Part shown: one piece after another, positions 43,466-53,267 of the stretch
Layout of the letters: each line of letters begins with the position of its first letter
How positions within the stretch are numbered: the first letter of the stretch is position 1
NCBI RefSeq assembly: GCF_030848305.1
Contig: NZ_CP114598.1
Span: 868,001-932,000 of the forward strand
DNA: 64,000 bases
Source: Akkermansia muciniphila
GTDB lineage: Bacteria; Verrucomicrobiota; Verrucomicrobiia; Verrucomicrobiales; Akkermansiaceae
Reading direction: 5' to 3'
The notes under the pieces: generated by a model
Database searches by the model: none
What the model was told of the DNA's origin: nothing
What the model saw: only the letters and a program-made list of their open reading frames with translations
Translations under genes and position numbers: made by a program

Positions 43466-45538
43466 ATGAGCAAATGCTTTTCTGAAACCTTTTGTTCACC
43501 TTCTCTACATCAAGCCGGAGGCGCCATCCACGGAACCTATTTCCCGCACATTGACGGCTTGCGCACCTTTGCCGTGCTGGCCGTCGTCCTGTACCATTTG
43601 CAGGAAGGAATCTGCCCGGGGGGCTATACAGGCGTGGACATCTTCTTTGTCATCTCCGGATATCTGATTGGCGGAGGCCTTATGCGCGGCCTGAAGGAGG
43701 GGACCTTCTTCCTGACCTCCTTTTACCTCCGGAGAATCAGGCGCATCATGCCCGCCTATTTCTGTCTGATTGCGGTTGTGCTGGCCTTCGGCTGCGTCGT
43801 GCTGGACTGCGATGACCTGCGGACTCTGGGCCGGACGGTAAGATCCAGCGCCCTTTTCATCACCAACATTTATTTCAGCAGAACCACAGGGGATTACTTC
43901 AGCCCGGCGGCGGAAGAAAACCCTTTGCTGAACCTGTGGTCCCTGAGCGTGGAAGAGCAATTTTACCTCATGATTCCACTCACCCTGTGGCTGCTCTGGA
44001 AATTCAGGGAAAAAGCCGTCAAGCCCGTTCTATGGGGGGTGCTGGGCCTCTCCTTCTTCGCCGCCGTCTGCCACATGGAGCATCTGGAACATAACAAGGC
44101 CTTCTACCTGCTTTACTGCCGCGCCTGGGAACTTCTGGCCGGCTGCCTTCTGGCCCTCGCCCCCGCCGCGGAACAAAACCGGGGCGCCGGATGGCTGCGG
44201 ACGGCGGGATGGGCCGGCATCCTGCTCCCATTTGTCTGCTATACTCCTTCCACTCCTTTTCCCGGATACACAGCCATCCCTTCCATCGCGGGGGCGGCTT
44301 TGCTTATCCGTTACGGGAACCATGGCTGGTCCGGGCGTATCCTCAGACACCCGCTCAGCACAAGCATCGGCAAAATCTCCTACTCCCTGTACCTGTGGCA
44401 TTGGCCGGTTATCGTGTACTGGACGTACATCTGCTTCGACGAATGCGCTCCCTGGGATTATGCGGGAATGTTCCTTCTCTCTCTTCTTCTGGGTTTCCTC
44501 TCCTGGAAATTCGTGGAAACTCCCTTCAGAACGACCGTCTCATGGCAAAATCCCCAAAAAGCGTTTCTGGCCACGGCAACGGGGTGCCTCATGCTGGGAC
44601 TTGCCGGTGAATGGCTCAAATGGACGGACGGCGCGCGGGATTACTGGCATGTAGCGGCCAACAACATGGAATTCCCTGAATACTGGAAAGGGCCGGCCTT
44701 CCCTCCCTCCTTCGGCATCACGCCTCCTGACCGGGCGGTGGTGGAAAAGGGGAACGCCATCCAGCGCCATCATCCGGAGCTGGGGGATGTGACGGATTAC
44801 CCCTTTGTCCTGCTGGGAAAAACCGGGCAGGCCCCTTCCTTCCTGCTTATGGGGGACAGTCACGCCATGGCCAGTTCCCCCGGGTTTGACGAGGCCGCCC
44901 GGCTTCTTCAGCGTTCGGGCCTGTTCTACCGCGCGCGCCTGTGTCCGCTGAGCGGCATTTCCGGCTCCGGAGACGCCTCTTCCCTAACGCTCCTGCGCCT
45001 GATGTACCCCCATTGGGAACACAATATGGAACTCATCCTGGACTGGCTGGAAAATACCCCTCAGATCAAGACCGTATTCATCCACAACCGCTGGATTGAA
45101 CTGGTCAACAACCGCCGGGACGCGCGCCTGAAACAACTGGTTGCAGACGGCCTGCGCCACACCTGCGCGCGCCTCCGGAAAGCCGGCAAGGAAACTGTGC
45201 TGCTGGGCCCCGTTCCCGAATGGACTTTCGGTCCGCGCAAGCTTATGCGCCGCAATGCCCTGCTGAACGCCAAACGGACAGACCGCCTGCTGGACGGCGA
45301 CTTCATCGCGCGGCAGCGTCCGGTATTCTCCCTGCTGGAGCACATGGAATCCACAGGCCTGTGCCGCTTCATTCCCCTCCACGGCGCCTTCCATAAAAAC
45401 GGGCGGTGGCTGGCGGAAGACGGCGGCCAATTAATGTACTGCGACGACAACCACCTTTCCCCCTATGGGGCCAAAAAAATGGTCGGCGACTTCATCGGCC
45501 AGTTTTTCCCGGGAATGGAAAGAACAGCTGCCAATTGA
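43466..45538 (+). CDS. OafA-type acyltransferase 3 with C-terminal SGNH domain
   Basis: O-acetylates surface polysaccharide. Residues ~20-360 are an acyltransferase-3 membrane domain (HIDGLRTFAVLAVVLYHL, then about ten helices; SVEEQFYL motif). The C-terminal ~240 residues form a periplasmic SGNH domain with block I GDSHAMA near 463 and the catalytic Asp-His DDNHLSPYG near 658. 690 residues, the usual OafA size. It lies between two GT10 genes, so it probably decorates the same glycan. Confidence 0.92.
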   Translation: MSKCFSETFCSPSLHQAGGAIHGTYFPHIDGLRTFAVLAVVLYHLQEGICPGGYTGVDIFFVISGYLIGGGLMRGLKEGTFFLTSFYLRRIRRIMPAYFCLIAVVLAFGCVVLDCDDLRTLGRTVRSSALFITNIYFSRTTGDYFSPAAEENPLLNLWSLSVEEQFYLMIPLTLWLLWKFREKAVKPVLWGVLGLSFFAAVCHMEHLEHNKAFYLLYCRAWELLAGCLLALAPAAEQNRGAGWLRTAGWAGILLPFVCYTPSTPFPGYTAIPSIAGAALLIRYGNHGWSGRILRHPLSTSIGKISYSLYLWHWPVIVYWTYICFDECAPWDYAGMFLLSLLLGFLSWKFVETPFRTTVSWQNPQKAFLATATGCLMLGLAGEWLKWTDGARDYWHVAANNMEFPEYWKGPAFPPSFGITPPDRAVVEKGNAIQRHHPELGDVTDYPFVLLGKTGQAPSFLLMGDSHAMASSPGFDEAARLLQRSGLFYRARLCPLSGISGSGDASSLTLLRLMYPHWEHNMELILDWLENTPQIKTVFIHNRWIELVNNRRDARLKQLVADGLRHTCARLRKAGKETVLLGPVPEWTFGPRKLMRRNALLNAKRTDRLLDGDFIARQRPVFSLLEHMESTGLCRFIPLHGAFHKNGRWLAEDGGQLMYCDDNHLSPYGAKKMVGDFIGQFFPGMERTAAN

Positions 45539-45576
45539 CGGAATTTCCGCACGGGAAAACATCCAATCCTTTGACA

Positions 45577-45604
45577 TTGACAAGGCATGCAGGCCCCCTA
45601 CACT
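45577..45604 (+). promoter_or_regulatory. Candidate promoter of the second GT10-like gene
   Basis: TTGACA (tandem, preceded by another TTGACA), 16-nt spacer, TACACT. Identical boxes to 42336-42363, about 95 nt before the ATG at 45700. Confidence 0.6.
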
Positions 45605-45699
45605 GGCGCCGGGCAGCAACGCCTTCGCGATGGTCCCGGATAAATGCCCCGGAATATGGAGGCCATGCCGCGCCCCCCTTCTTCAACGCCTGTACTCCC

Positions 45700-46731
45700 A
45701 TGACGGATTCCCCCCGCCCCACACGCATCAAGGTCATCAGAAAATCCATGAAGGCCTCTCCGGATCAAACGGAATCCCTGTTGTGGGGCGACTGTCTGTT
45801 CTGCACGGACGCCGCCATGACGGATTACGACTGGATTCTGGTATACGACGAATTCCCCAGAACTCCCGTGGGCACCGTCAGGAATGAAACGGAACCCCTT
45901 CTCTGCCCGCCGGATCAGACTATCCTGATCACGGTGGAGCCCCCTTCCATCAAAATATACAGCAGGGCATACACCAGCCAGTTCGGCACCGTTCTCACCA
46001 CCCACTCTGCCCGGGACCTTCCGCATCCCGGGCACACCCTGGGCCGCGGATGTCTTGAATGGCTGTATATCAAACCCATGCAGGAAATTCTGGATCAGAA
46101 GGAATTCCCGAAGACAAAAATGCTCTCCACCATCTGCTCCGCCAAGCAGCATACGCATACCATGCATAAAAAGCGCTATGATCTTACGCGCTACCTGGCG
46201 GACCGTCTGCCGGAACTGGACTGGTTCGGACACGGTATCCGGGAAATAGAAAATAAAACCGTTGCCATGGATGACTACAAATATCATTTATGCGTGGAAA
46301 ACCATCTGGAACCCCACCATTGGACGGAAAAACTGTCTGATGCCTTTGTCGCCATGACCCTTCCTTTTTACGCCGGGGATCCGTTGGCAACGGAATGCTT
46401 CCCGCAGGAAAGCTTCATCCCCATTCCGCTGGACAACCCGCAAAAAGCCCTGGAAATCATCCGCAAGACCATGGAAGACGGAGAATATGAAAAACGGCTT
46501 CCCGCCATCCGTGAAGCAAGGCGCCTGGTGCTGGAAAAATACAATATGTTCGCCCAAACAGCGGCAGTCATTCACAGCCACAGGGAAACGGGAACCATCC
46601 GGCCTGGAGCCGTGTTGAAAGGCCGCCACGTTCTGCGGAAAAATCCGCTCAATGCCCTTCGGGAATTGGCGGACACACTGGCCTATAAAATCAGGTCGCG
46701 CGGCAGACGCGGAACCGGCCCCGGCGTGTAA
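45700..46731 (+). CDS. GT10-like glycosyltransferase (distant fucosyltransferase relative)
   Basis: From Met at 45700 the protein is 343 residues. YHLCVENHLEPHHWTEKLSD (195-214) then LPFYAGDP (221-228) corresponds to the GT10 FENx...TEK / IYxGxP donor region, but is diverged. The N-terminal half (CTDAAMTDYDWILVYDEFP, ITVEPPSIKIY) is unlike that of the upstream GT10. The open frame continues 98 codons upstream over the OafA end but is not coding there. Confidence 0.78.
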   Translation: MTDSPRPTRIKVIRKSMKASPDQTESLLWGDCLFCTDAAMTDYDWILVYDEFPRTPVGTVRNETEPLLCPPDQTILITVEPPSIKIYSRAYTSQFGTVLTTHSARDLPHPGHTLGRGCLEWLYIKPMQEILDQKEFPKTKMLSTICSAKQHTHTMHKKRYDLTRYLADRLPELDWFGHGIREIENKTVAMDDYKYHLCVENHLEPHHWTEKLSDAFVAMTLPFYAGDPLATECFPQESFIPIPLDNPQKALEIIRKTMEDGEYEKRLPAIREARRLVLEKYNMFAQTAAVIHSHRETGTIRPGAVLKGRHVLRKNPLNALRELADTLAYKIRSRGRRGTGPGV

Positions 46732-46899
46732 CCTGGATTCCGGGCGCGCGGCAACAGGAGGGAACAAATTCCCCCCCTGCCGGTAAAAAGAATGGGCGGC
46801 CAATATTCCGCCAACTGCCTTGCGGCAGACGGAACGGCCCAGCCCGGTCTGAAACCGATTCAAACCGGACGGGAAACAGGCCATTAAAACGGAAAAAAC

Positions 46900-47133
46900 T
46901 TAATCCGCTCTGCGGGAAGTGTGCCTCTTGGCCCGTTCCTCCTCCCGCTGCTTCTTCAGGTCTTCCTTCATCTTGGCCTTCTCTTCGGAATCCAGCTTGC
47001 CATCCTTGTTAATATCATATTTTTCAAGGAGAACGGCTTTCTTCTCCGCAGAAGTCATTCTCTTGGGAGCGTCTTCCTCCGCCATGGAAGGCATGGCGAA
47101 CGCAACGGCCAGAACAATAAGCAAATACTTCAT
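46900..47133 (-). CDS. Small exported EF-hand-like protein
   Basis: 77 residues: signal peptide MKYLLIVLAVAFAMPSMA, then one calcium-loop motif DINKDGKLDSEE (about 40-51) with D-x-N-x-D-G and a terminal Glu. The C-terminal helix is Lys/Arg/Glu-rich. May bind calcium in the periplasm. Confidence 0.78.
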   Translation of the reverse strand: MKYLLIVLAVAFAMPSMAEEDAPKRMTSAEKKAVLLEKYDINKDGKLDSEEKAKMKEDLKKQREEERAKRHTSRRAD

Positions 47134-47256
47134 GATTAAATGGGGTTTTTGAATAATCCTTTTCTACTCCCGCACGTGCCGGTTGTCTCTCTTTTTTTAG
47201 CAATACATGCAAATTACCCGGCCATGCCCCTTTTCCGCCGCATGAACTCCCCCCGG

Positions 47257-49209
47257 TCAAGCCTTCCCGAACGGGAAAAACAGCGGAATCATCACGACCA
47301 TGACCAGCCCCATAATCACCTGCAGGGGAACGCCCACTTTCACGTAATCCATGAACGTATATTTCCCCGCCGGCATGACCAGGGCATTGGGAGGCGTGGA
47401 AAAGGGAGAGGCAAAACACATGCTGGTGCCTACGGAAACCGCCAGCAGCAGCGGATAGGGGCTGATGCCCATACTCGCCGCGGATTGCAGGGCGATAGGC
47501 GCCAGAAGCACCGCCGTAGCCGTATTGCTGATAAACATGGTCAGCAGGGAAGCCGTGAAATAAACGCCCGCCATCAGGGCAAACGGCCCGAATCCCCCCA
47601 GCCCGGCCACCAGCCCATGGGAAATAGCCTCTGAGGCGCCCGTCTTCTCCAGCGCTACGGACATCGGCAGCATGGCGGCAATCAGGACAATGCTCTCCCA
47701 GTTGATCGTCCGGTACGCCTCCTCCACATTGCGCAGGCAACCGCACAACACCATCAGGACAGCGGCAACCAGCACCGCCGCCACAGCAGGCACCCAGTTA
47801 AACACCATGGCCGCAATCATCAGCAGCATAATGCCTGCGGCCAGGGGGGCCTTATGCGTCAGGGTCACCTTAGAGGCCTCCGCCAGAGGCTGGCCCACCA
47901 CGACCCATTCAAAAGTTTTCTCACTCAGGCGAGCAATATCCGTCCAGGTTCCCTGAACCAGCAGCGTATCTCCGTACTGGAGCTTCACATCCTTCAAATT
48001 ATGGAAAATGTAATGATTGTCCCGCTGGATGGCCAGAATATTGACCCCGTACTTGGCGCGCAGCCCCGAAGACTTCACGGGCATGTTGATCAGATCCGAG
48101 TTCCGCATGAGCAGCATTTCCGCAATGCCTATCTCGTCAAACTTCAACTTGCTTTTCAACAGGGAATCCGTATCTTCCGACGTCTTCCGGTTAATCATCT
48201 CCACCCCATATTCCCGGGCAAAACGGGCTACGTCCTCAAACTCCCCCATTACATAAATGACGTCGCCCCGGGCCACCCTCGTATCTGAACCCGCCATGGT
48301 CTGGCTGACCGTCTGCAGGAAGGAATGCCGGCCGGAATGCCTGCGGCGCACCTCCACAATATTCACGCGGTAAAGGTCCGGTATCTGAAGATCGTGCAGA
48401 GGATGTTCCGTCAGAGGGGAATCCTCCAGCACCCGGAGGCGGTAAAGATTATTAATAATCTGGTACTCATCTATCAGCTGGCTGAGGGATTTCCCCTTGG
48501 CCTCGTCTTCCGCCCTGTCGTCATGGCGACCCAGAAACTTCCTGCTGAGGGGAATCAGAGCCAGAATGCCCGTCACGATGCAGACAAAGCCGATGGGGGT
48601 GAACGAAAAAAAGCCCAGCCCCTCCATCCCGGCCTCCTGAAGCTGGTTGTTGACGACAAGGTTGGGAGGCGTGCCGATCAGCGTCAGCATGCCGCCCATA
48701 CTGCTGGCGAACGCCATGGGCATGAGCAGGCGGCTCGTCTGGATGCCTCCGTCTGCGGCCAGGCTCACCAGAATAGGCAGCATCAGCGCCACTGTCCCCG
48801 TATTGCTGACAAAAGCGCCTATGCCGGCCGTAACAAGCATGGTCAGCACCAGCAGGCGCAACTCGCTCCTGCCGGCCAGCTTCATGATTCTGCCGCCCAT
48901 CATCTTGGCCAGGCCCGTCCGGAAAATGGCGCCTCCCACCACGAAAAGCCCCACCATCATCACCACAATGGAATTGGAAAAGCCGGAAAGCGCCTGCTCC
49001 GGGCTCAAAATCCCGAACATCATCAGGCAGAGAAGGGAACACAGCGCGACAAGATCGGAACGGACCCTCCCCTGGACAAATAAAACGGCGGATACTCCCA
49101 GAATGAGAAGCGTGGTCAACATAACAGTAAACGGCAGGAATGAAAAAACGGCAAGGGGGGGGATATCTAACACGTCCCGCATGTCTTGTCGATAGGCTGA
49201 ACAAGTCAT
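47257..49209 (-). CDS. SLC13-family anion permease with RCK_C (TrkA-C) domains
   Basis: Divalent-anion:sodium symporter-type membrane protein. The N-terminal half (MLTTLLILGVSAVLFVQGRV...GFSNSIVVMMVGLFVVGGAI) and the C-terminal half (NWESIVLIAAMLPMS...FISNTATAVLLAPIAL) form two CitT-like repeats; the middle ~210-400 holds two RCK_C-like regulatory domains. 650 residues; Met10 (49182) or Met30 (49122) may be the true start. Substrate could be sulfate or a dicarboxylate. Confidence 0.88.
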   Translation of the reverse strand: MTCSAYRQDMRDVLDIPPLAVFSFLPFTVMLTTLLILGVSAVLFVQGRVRSDLVALCSLLCLMMFGILSPEQALSGFSNSIVVMMVGLFVVGGAIFRTGLAKMMGGRIMKLAGRSELRLLVLTMLVTAGIGAFVSNTGTVALMLPILVSLAADGGIQTSRLLMPMAFASSMGGMLTLIGTPPNLVVNNQLQEAGMEGLGFFSFTPIGFVCIVTGILALIPLSRKFLGRHDDRAEDEAKGKSLSQLIDEYQIINNLYRLRVLEDSPLTEHPLHDLQIPDLYRVNIVEVRRRHSGRHSFLQTVSQTMAGSDTRVARGDVIYVMGEFEDVARFAREYGVEMINRKTSEDTDSLLKSKLKFDEIGIAEMLLMRNSDLINMPVKSSGLRAKYGVNILAIQRDNHYIFHNLKDVKLQYGDTLLVQGTWTDIARLSEKTFEWVVVGQPLAEASKVTLTHKAPLAAGIMLLMIAAMVFNWVPAVAAVLVAAVLMVLCGCLRNVEEAYRTINWESIVLIAAMLPMSVALEKTGASEAISHGLVAGLGGFGPFALMAGVYFTASLLTMFISNTATAVLLAPIALQSAASMGISPYPLLLAVSVGTSMCFASPFSTPPNALVMPAGKYTFMDYVKVGVPLQVIMGLVMVVMIPLFFPFGKA

Positions 49210-49320
49210 TCATCAGACCATCTCTCCGCCGGCGTTCGTCAGAAAAAACGCTTTAGGCATCCTGCTCGGAGACCCCCGCTCCTTCTTTCCTTTCCCAGCA
49301 TCAGGAGGCTGAAGAAACAA

Positions 49321-49350
49321 TAAAAAACGCGATCTCCGAAAGAACGCGCC
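49321..49350 (-). terminator. Terminator after tRNA-Tyr
   Basis: CGCG-UUCU/AGAU-CGCG imperfect stem followed by six T on the minus strand, 14 nt past the tRNA end. Confidence 0.7.
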
Positions 49351-49363
49351 ATAAAATGAAAAG

Positions 49364-49449
49364 TGGTGGGTAGAGAAGGATTCGAACCTTCGAAAGCAAA
49401 TGCTAACAGATTTACAGTCTGCCCCCTTTGACCGCTCGGGAATCTACCC
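49364..49449 (-). tRNA. tRNA-Tyr (GUA)
   Basis: 86 nt including an encoded CCA. Acceptor GGGTAGA pairs with TCTACCC, discriminator A. Anticodon GTA sits in GACTGTAAATC, a long variable arm (type II) is present, and the T arm is GAAGG-TTCGAAT-CCTTC. Tyrosine type-II tRNA of bacterial form. Confidence 0.95.
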
Positions 49450-49607
49450 ACTTGAAGTGATGTGCGGCGAATGTATAGGGATTCCCGTGCCTTAGCAAGT
49501 TTTTTTTATAAAAAGTAGGTCCTCCCGGAAGCAGGAACCCCATAGGCGACAGCCGTGCCGTCGGAAGAAAAGCGGATGCAGGAACAAAAGGGAAGAAAGG
49601 GCAAGTT

Positions 49608-50093
49608 TTACGAATCTCCCAAATATACCGGAGCGCGGCTGTCCGGGGAATCCGCATCCAGTTGTTCCAGCTGGGGCAGAATATTCTCCATGCTCTCCCA
49701 TACGGAGGGAACAATCTTGATTCCGGTTCCAAACCGGGCGGCGATCATCAGGGCGTCCGAAGGGCGGGCGTCCAGCTCCACCAGCTTGTCCATCACCTCA
49801 TTGGCGGCCTCTATGGTCACGCGGGCGTAAAAGACTTCATCCTTGCGGCCGTTGATAAGCACCAGCCTCACCCGGCATTCCATAGAGGATAAAAAGTGAG
49901 CCAGCAGGGAAGACGTGTCCGGCCGTACCGGGCGTTCCCCGTTCAGACAGCGTTCCAGGGCCATGCCGTCTGGCAGCTCCATGAAAATGACGCCCACCTT
50001 GCCGGTCAGCGGATCACGCAGACACATACCCGCCCCGGCCCGGGTGTAAAGCAGGGCGTAAGGTTCCAGGGTAATCAGATGGTCATCCGGCAT
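49608..50093 (-). CDS. Bifunctional nuclease (BFN/DUF151) family protein
   Basis: 161-residue cytosolic protein with the BFN core: a beta-rich start, EVFYARVTIE, then LVELDARPSDALMIAARFG, the family signature. Plant and mycobacterial relatives have nuclease activity; many bacterial members are uncharacterised. The next gene downstream on this strand is the tRNA. Confidence 0.85.
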   Translation of the reverse strand: MPDDHLITLEPYALLYTRAGAGMCLRDPLTGKVGVIFMELPDGMALERCLNGERPVRPDTSSLLAHFLSSMECRVRLVLINGRKDEVFYARVTIEAANEVMDKLVELDARPSDALMIAARFGTGIKIVPSVWESMENILPQLEQLDADSPDSRAPVYLGDS

Positions 50094-50112
50094 GGCGGGC
50101 GGAAATCACATG

Positions 50113-50649
50113 TTAAAAACCGGGATTAATAACCCGTTCCGTATAGCGGGCAGCCACCTTGACGTATTTTTCCGCCCATTTGTGGTTATTATCCGCGGAT
50201 TCCGGCCCCAGATCCTTCACCACCTTGGCAGGAGAACCCAGCACCAGGGAATTGGGGGGGATGACGGTACCTTTGGTAATGAGAGCGCCCGCTCCCACCA
50301 CAGACCCCCGGCCGATGACCGCTCCATCCAGAATGATGGACCCCATGCCGATCAGGCAATTATCTTCCACCGTGCAGGCGTGCAGAATCACGCCGTGGCC
50401 TACGGTGACGTACTTGCCTACATAGCAGCCAAAATCGTCTGCCAGGTGGATGCAGCTATTGTCCTGGATATTGGAGTAATCACCAATGACGATCTTATTG
50501 ATATCCGCGCGCAGCGTGGTATGGTACCAGATGCTGGCATGTTCTCCAATGGTAACATCTCCAATCAAATCAGCGCTTTCCGCGACAAAAGCGGTATCCG
50601 CCACTTTGGGCCAGAAGTTCGCGTAAGGTTCTCTTGCCATATAAGTCAT
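50113..50649 (-). CDS. Gamma-carbonic-anhydrase-like hexapeptide protein
   Basis: Left-handed beta-helix of the YrdA/PaaY type: LRADINKIVIGDYSNIQDNS with zinc-ligand His in CIHLAD and VGHGVILHAC, and GSPAKVVKDLG at the end of the helix. 178 residues (Met1 or Met4). Gamma-CA homologues hydrate CO2 or have lost activity. It is 19 bp upstream of the BFN gene. Confidence 0.88.
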   Translation of the reverse strand: MTYMAREPYANFWPKVADTAFVAESADLIGDVTIGEHASIWYHTTLRADINKIVIGDYSNIQDNSCIHLADDFGCYVGKYVTVGHGVILHACTVEDNCLIGMGSIILDGAVIGRGSVVGAGALITKGTVIPPNSLVLGSPAKVVKDLGPESADNNHKWAEKYVKVAARYTERVINPGF

Positions 50650-50768
50650 GTATTAATTGAAGATAAGACAGCATTCCAGCCTAAAAACGTTCATTCCTCT
50701 GGAATGCCGCAGCGGAAACGAACACGGCCGCGCCCACGCGAAAATGAAAGGCAGCAGACTCCGCCGCA

Positions 50769-52983
50769 CTAATTCTCTTCCCGGATGCCTTTCTTGCTGT
50801 TCTTCTCCCGCTTGTCCGCATCCTTGCGCAGGGAGGCGGCTTTTTTCTCATTACCCCCTTTTTCATAATACCCGGCTATCCTCCGCTGGATGGCGACTTC
50901 CTTCTTTATCTTGAAATAATCGCCTGATTTCGTCCGGATAGAGCGGTTGTAGAAAGACTCCGCCTCCCTGGCCATCTGAAGCACGGCATCCTGGTCCTGG
51001 GAAACGTACTCGTAATATTGCCCCATCAGCGCTTCAAACACTTCCGCGCGGCGCGCATAATCCTTCATGGACTTCCGGTACAGGGCAGCAACCCCGGCCT
51101 TGTCCCCGTTTTCCATCAGGAGATCCGCCTGCCGCTTGATGGCGGCGGAAGTCAGGTCGCTGCGCCCCTCTTCCGTCTCCTTTTCCAGCTTCTTCAGGTC
51201 GCGGGCAACATGGCGCTTGTTGGTGGAAGCGTCCCTCATGGGGAAAATATACTCATCTTCCACTCGGGAGGCCATTTCCAGATAATCTGGACGGGAACGG
51301 AACTTGCGCTTGATCATGGTCACCAGCTCCTCCCATTCCTCCAGCTTCGTGCCGCTCTCCGGGCGGCTCATCAGGGCAATCAGGCGTTCCGCCGGGAGCG
51401 GCCTGCGTAGCGGCTTCCAGCATCACCCGGGCGCAATCCGGCTTCCGCGTTTCCTCAAACAGGTCCGCCAGGGAAAGATAATCCAGGGCAGTATCCAGCC
51501 GGACGCCATTCACCTTCTTGTCCATACCCTGGAGAAGAGTGGATTCATGCTTTGACTTACAGTTGTGCGGATGGGAAAAATGCCCCGTATTATATCCATA
51601 CCCGCCGTAAGACTGCCAGGTTTCATCCGTCGTCAGCAGATTGACCCAGGCATGCGGCCCGCGGTTGCCGTCCCCGGTAACATAAGCGGAGGGGATGCCG
51701 TTGCATTTGGCGGTATTCACTGCAAAATAAGCTTGATCCATGCAAATGCCGCCTTCATCCAGAATCTCCTGGAAGGTATAATGCGTATATGGATCCTTGC
51801 CCAGCGCGGCGCGGTCCATCCGGTAACGGATCATGGAATAGGCCCCTCCCCAGCCTTTCCGGGTAAGGCGCACTTTTTTGCGCGCCCAATCCATCTCTGA
51901 CCTCGGCAGTCGCACATCCACTACAAACAACAGCTCGGAAGGGCTCAATTTGGTAATGTCCGTGAGAAGTTCACGGGCTTCATCCATCTCCATGAAGTAT
52001 TCGAATACCTGTTCCAGCGTTAAAGGCGTGGTGGAAATACTGGTGGAAGAAGACGCCCTCAACCTGGATGGGCTGGAAGCGATGCGGGGATCCAGCATGG
52101 CGCAGGCCAGCGCCAGGGCGGAATACCTGCTCCGGGGCATGGCGGAGGTTTTCATCCAGAACTCCGCCCACTTCCTCAGAATTCCTCCCCACTCCCCCCC
52201 GGGTGTCTGCTCCCGCGCCATCGTGCGCAGGAAAAGTCTCAGGGGATCGGAAGGATCCGAAAAAAGCCATGGATAGAAATATCTGGGGGAACCCTCCTTG
52301 ATTTGTTCCCGGATGGTGTCCGCTCCCACTTTGCTGATGAGCTGGTACAGCTCATTGGCGCGCATGAGGTACGGGCTTTGATCGTACATGGACGCGTCAA
52401 ATTTGCCGAATTTGATGACTTTCACGGCATCCCGTTCCAGATTGGAGCGCAGGAAATCGGCGTACAAATCATAACGGCCCGTTTCGAGAGCCAGATGGAA
52501 GGCATCCGTAAACAACTTCCTGTTGGCGGCGTTATTGGCCTTAAGACTGACCAGAAGAACAGGCTTCTTAAAAATCTCCAGCCGCGGATCCTCCTCCTGG
52601 ACCACGGGCTCTTCCTTCGGCGCCTCAGGGGCAGGCTCCACCATCTCCGGCTCCTTTTTCTGCCGTTTTCCGGCGGCTTCCTCAGCTGCCAGGCGTTCCG
52701 CCTCAAGACGGGCTTTTTCCTCCGCCTCGGCGCGCGCCTGTTCCTCCGCTTTCTTGCGCGCCGCTTCCAATTCCGCGGCTTTCCGTACACGCGCCGCTTT
52801 CGCTTCCGCCTCTTTTCTGGCCGCCAGCTCAGCGGCGGCGGCCTTACGTTGAACGGAAACCCGGTGGTAAGCCACTCCGCCGGCGGCAAGGGCCAACACC
52901 AGGATGATCGTCATCATAATTCCCCTGGAGGAGGATTTTTTATGCCTGGGAAAACCGGGTCGCGGAGAATTGACAGAATTCAT
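50769..52983 (-). pseudogene. Transglutaminase-like membrane protein split by a frameshift
   Basis: Two overlapping minus-strand frames (51253-53124 and 50769-51371) form one gene. From Met at 52983: a basic N terminus, one helix (IIMMTIILVLALAAGG-like, about 70-90), a long Ala/Glu/Arg coiled coil, then a transglutaminase-like core (C414 in GGICMDQAYF, HAWVNL, Asp in a later beta strand). Near 51390 the frame changes: ...LEAATQAAPG continues as ERLIALMSRPESG in the second frame. One base removed from GGCGG restores ~740 residues in one protein. The C-terminal part has helical repeats. It may be a sequencing error or a real lesion. Confidence 0.75.
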
Positions 52984-53267
52984 GAAATGCAGCTTGAACG
53001 CGTTGGAACAAATTGAGCAGGGGGAATGAGACGCCTTATCCCCTGTTCCGCGTAACATAAAAGCGCAATACCTTTCCGAGGTCAACTTGAAACAATGGTC
53101 TTTTGCAGAAGGTTCGTTCTCCAAAACACTTTAAGAATCAAAACAAAGTGTTTTTTCTTGTATTTTTATAGCCATTTTATAGTATCAGTCTCCTTCATGT
53201 TTCCAAAAACATGAGAAAAATACAAGCATCCTGCTGATTATTCCTAACCGCCATCTGTTTTTTCCCA

